A stretch of DNA of 7,595 nucleotides from Neisseriaceae bacterium. GTDB lineage: Bacteria > Pseudomonadota > Gammaproteobacteria > Burkholderiales > Neisseriaceae. The DNA is taken from contig JASLDB010000284.1 in NCBI GenBank assembly GCA_030151665.1, positions 1-7,595 of the forward strand. The letters are read 5' to 3'. Both the position numbers and the translations under genes were made by a program. This document shows, piece by piece, positions 5,535-7,595 of this stretch (positions are counted from its first letter, which is position 1; each line of letters opens with the position of its first letter). Under the pieces are notes generated by a model, which made no database searches, was not told the origin of the DNA, and saw only the letters and a program-made list of their open reading frames with translations.

Positions 5535-6608
5535 ATGTATCGATTTTTATTAAGCATGGTGTTGCTATGTTGTTCAATCCCTATTGGTGCTAAAACCATC
5601 GTTCCCATGTCATTCTTACATGAAAATTGGGAGTTATATTGTAGCAATACAGGCACTTGCCAAGCTGCAGGTATTGATTTTTTCAATAACGGTCAAATTA
5701 TAAAGCCCGCTTCTATTTTATTGACCCGTCGAGCAGGGGCAAACCAAGCCGTGATTGGGCAGTGGACAGTGGCAAAACCTGAAGACACCCTTGTTGATTA
5801 CCACTTTATCGATTGGTATTTGCCTATTTATTTGTATCTTGATCAGCAAAATCTGGGGCAAGTGAAAATAAAGGATGCCAAAAATCCTTGGGATGGTTAT
5901 TTAAGTCAAAAACAAATCGATGCGCTACTGGCAAATGCGAAGCAAAACAGTCAAATCCTGTTGAGCAATGGTCATCAAGCATGGATTGTTTCCGATAAAG
6001 GCATGGCAGCAGTGCTTTTGAAAATGGATGAATTTCAAAAACGCCTGGGTACAAAGGGGGCATTGATTCAAAAGGGCAGTCAAGATGAAAGCCAAGTTTT
6101 GGCTGCAGCACCTCGATTGCTGATTCACAAAGTTAAGTTTTCAGATAAGCCCTATTTAACGCTCAAACCCAATGCTGCTGAACATCAACGATTAAAAAGC
6201 AAATTACGGGCAGCCTTGCCCAAAGGTGAAACATGTGACAATCAGGGAAGTGCTTCGTTAGACTGGGATGTTTTTGAGCTGTACCGATTAAGCCCAGAAA
6301 AAAGCCTTGTTGTGACACCTTGTTGGCAAGGAGCTTACAGTGAAGGCTTAGGTGCTTGGGTGATTAATGCATCACAACAAGGTAAGGCACAATTTATTTC
6401 TATGCAGATTACACAAGTGGATCAAGGTGAATTGGTGGCTTATCAAAAAGTGCATGGTGGTGGCGGTATATGGTCTTTTGGTAAATGGATTTGGGATGGT
6501 GTGCAATTTATTCAAAGTGAAAGCATGTGGACAGGAATGAGTCCAAATATTTCGTTTGAAGGTGTTTGGCAATTGCATTTAATCGAAGCAGATGTGATGG
6601 GAGGCTAA
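5535..6608 (+). CDS. Secreted DUF1176 protein, first of a tandem pair
   Basis: The 357-residue product starts with a short signal peptide (MYRFLLSMVLLCC core, likely cut near IGA-KT at 19-20). The segment after it, with W32, C36 and C42 in the pattern CSNTGTCQAAG, followed by SILLTRRAGAN (60-70), is typical of DUF1176, a family of exported proteins of unknown function. Two more cysteines, C234 and C263 (in PCWQGAY), are kept in the neighbouring paralogue, so two periplasmic disulfides are plausible. The C-terminal part has the WIWDGVQFIQS signature (about 322-332). Cys12-Cys13 lie within the hydrophobic core but do not form a convincing lipobox. The ATG follows a good ribosome site. The gene ends four bases before the next start, and its final codons contain that gene's ribosome site, so the two are almost certainly co-transcribed. 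Confidence 0.85.
   Translation: MYRFLLSMVLLCCSIPIGAKTIVPMSFLHENWELYCSNTGTCQAAGIDFFNNGQIIKPASILLTRRAGANQAVIGQWTVAKPEDTLVDYHFIDWYLPIYLYLDQQNLGQVKIKDAKNPWDGYLSQKQIDALLANAKQNSQILLSNGHQAWIVSDKGMAAVLLKMDEFQKRLGTKGALIQKGSQDESQVLAAAPRLLIHKVKFSDKPYLTLKPNAAEHQRLKSKLRAALPKGETCDNQGSASLDWDVFELYRLSPEKSLVVTPCWQGAYSEGLGAWVINASQQGKAQFISMQITQVDQGELVAYQKVHGGGGIWSFGKWIWDGVQFIQSESMWTGMSPNISFEGVWQLHLIEADVMGG
5589..5614 (+). repeat. 26-bp direct repeat at the signal-peptide junction, copy 1 (copy 2 at 6666-6691)
   Basis: The two DUF1176 genes are identical over 26 bases, coding AKTIVPMS at the start of the mature proteins. The second copy is 1077 bases downstream. A further identical 15-base stretch (coding HENWE) follows four bases later. 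Confidence 0.85.
5996..6091 (+). repeat. 96-bp near-identical direct repeat, copy 1 (in the first DUF1176 gene)
   Basis: This stretch matches 7052-7147 at 95 of 96 bases; the only difference is G6059 against A7115, a synonymous GGG/GGA glycine codon. It encodes KGMAAVLLKMDEFQKRLGTK and the following ALIQKGSQDES. Sequence on either side differs heavily between the two genes, including at third codon positions. Confidence 0.92.
6599..6604 (+). promoter_or_regulatory. Ribosome binding site of the second DUF1176 gene, inside the first gene
   Basis: GGGAGG lies in the final Met-Gly-Gly codons of the first DUF1176 gene, seven bases before the ATG at 6612. This placement points to coupled translation of the pair. 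Confidence 0.75.
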
Positions 6609-6611
6609 ATA

Positions 6612-7595
6612 ATGTGGTATCGCTTATTTTTCTTAATTTTTTTGGGGTTAAGTCCAAGTATTTGGGCTAAAACCATCGTTCCCATGTCATTTTCCCATGA
6701 AAATTGGGAGATGGTTTGTAGTAATACAGGCACTTGTCAAGCAGCAGGCTATGGGGATGAAGATGAGGGAGCTGCTTCTATTTTGTTAAAAAGATTGGCG
6801 GGTGCCAATCGTGAGGTGACTGGACAGTGGGTTGTGGGAAATTTTGATGAAGGCTTTGATGCAACGCTAAAGGGTACGTTTCTTGCATTTTATGTTAATG
6901 GCAAGCACATGGGGCAGGTGAAAGTTACGGACATGAGTGTGGGTTTGGGTGGTGTATTGAGTACAGCACAAAAAAATGCGGTGTTGTCGACTGCTAAACA
7001 AAACAGTGTGTATGAATTTAAAACAGATGACATGACCTGGGTGGTTTCAGGTAAAGGCATGGCAGCAGTGCTTTTGAAAATGGATGAATTTCAAAAACGC
7101 CTGGGTACAAAGGGAGCATTGATTCAAAAGGGCAGTCAAGATGAAAGTCGAGTTTTGTTGCCACAAGCCAAACAAGTGATTAAAAAAGTGGCCACGGCCG
7201 ACAAGCCTTATTTAATCTTAAAGCCAAAGGATCAAGGCTATGAGGCACTTAAAACCCGATTGGCACCCAATGGGGATTGTGTTGGTCTTGATGGCGATTG
7301 GCATGGTGTTGCCGAATACCAAAATATTGAAGTTTATCGCTTGAATGCCCAAAAAAGTGCTGTCCAAGCCTTGTGTTGGCAAGGTGCATACAATATGGGT
7401 TATGGGGTTTGGGTAATGGATTCATCTTTGCAAGGTGAGGCCGAACTTGTCACCGATTCAGCAACATACCTTGCATCAGGTGAAATCTTGGCTTCGCACC
7501 GAGGCCGTGGCTTGGGTGGTTGTTGGTCATTGGATCAATGGATTTGGAATGGTAAACAATTTATTCAGAGCCAATCCATGAGTACAGGGCAGTGT
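6612..7595 (+). CDS. Secreted DUF1176 protein, second of a tandem pair (cut at right edge)
   Basis: An open frame of 328 codons from ATG 6612 reaches the window end without a stop. It is a paralogue of the preceding gene. It has a signal peptide (MWYRLFFLIFLGL core, likely cut near WA-KT at 18-19), then the same AKTIVPMSF opening. C36 and C42 lie in CSNTGTCQAAG, followed by SILLKRLAGAN, with C223, C255 (LCWQGAY) and WIWNGKQFIQS near the C-terminus. It has an extra Cys304 (GGCWS), where the first protein has Ile. A 96-base stretch is almost identical to the first gene while the rest has diverged, and an offset change of 21 bases shows a net seven-residue shortening between the N-terminal and central blocks. 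Judged by the first copy, only about 20-30 residues are missing. Function is unknown; co-expression with its neighbour is inferred from the three-base gap and the embedded ribosome site. Confidence 0.85.
   Translation, partial: MWYRLFFLIFLGLSPSIWAKTIVPMSFSHENWEMVCSNTGTCQAAGYGDEDEGAASILLKRLAGANREVTGQWVVGNFDEGFDATLKGTFLAFYVNGKHMGQVKVTDMSVGLGGVLSTAQKNAVLSTAKQNSVYEFKTDDMTWVVSGKGMAAVLLKMDEFQKRLGTKGALIQKGSQDESRVLLPQAKQVIKKVATADKPYLILKPKDQGYEALKTRLAPNGDCVGLDGDWHGVAEYQNIEVYRLNAQKSAVQALCWQGAYNMGYGVWVMDSSLQGEAELVTDSATYLASGEILASHRGRGLGGCWSLDQWIWNGKQFIQSQSMSTGQC
7052..7147 (+). repeat. 96-bp near-identical direct repeat, copy 2 (in the second DUF1176 gene)
   Basis: Partner of 5996-6091, in frame and in the equivalent place of the paralogous protein, 1056 bases downstream. 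Confidence 0.92.

Overview
The window looks like a chromosomal segment of a low-GC betaproteobacterium, most likely a member of the Neisseriaceae. This rests on three things: a PilC/PilY1-type pilus adhesin start, a DUF3579 domain (a family I know mainly from Betaproteobacteria), and a DinG helicase with the full iron-sulfur cysteine set. The genus cannot be fixed from sequence alone. No rRNA, tRNA, CRISPR array, insertion sequence or integrase was seen.

Layout. Positions 1-1048 (minus strand) hold the first ~349 codons of a PilC/PilY1-like protein that runs off the left edge. An AT-rich divergent intergenic region (1049-1561) follows, with a TATAAT box and a hairpin plus T-run just ahead of dinG (1562-3697, plus). 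The gap after dinG holds a tight, same-orientation cluster of DnaA-box sequences (3698-3772) and then a promoter for a DUF3579-GNAT fusion gene (3911-4762, plus). A strong symmetric terminator (4775-4802) separates this gene from a convergent C39-like cysteine peptidase gene (4809-5426, minus). Divergent from the peptidase is a two-gene tandem of secreted DUF1176 paralogues (5535-6608, and 6612 to the right edge, plus), with the second gene's ribosome binding site inside the end of the first.

The genes do not form one obvious pathway. dinG and the DnaA-box cluster point to replication or genome maintenance. The pilus adhesin and the DUF1176 pair are envelope or secreted proteins. The observations most worth follow-up are the DnaA-box cluster, a near-identical 96-bp patch shared by the otherwise diverged DUF1176 paralogues (looks like gene conversion), the DUF3579-acetyltransferase fusion, and the attenuator-like hairpin in the dinG leader.
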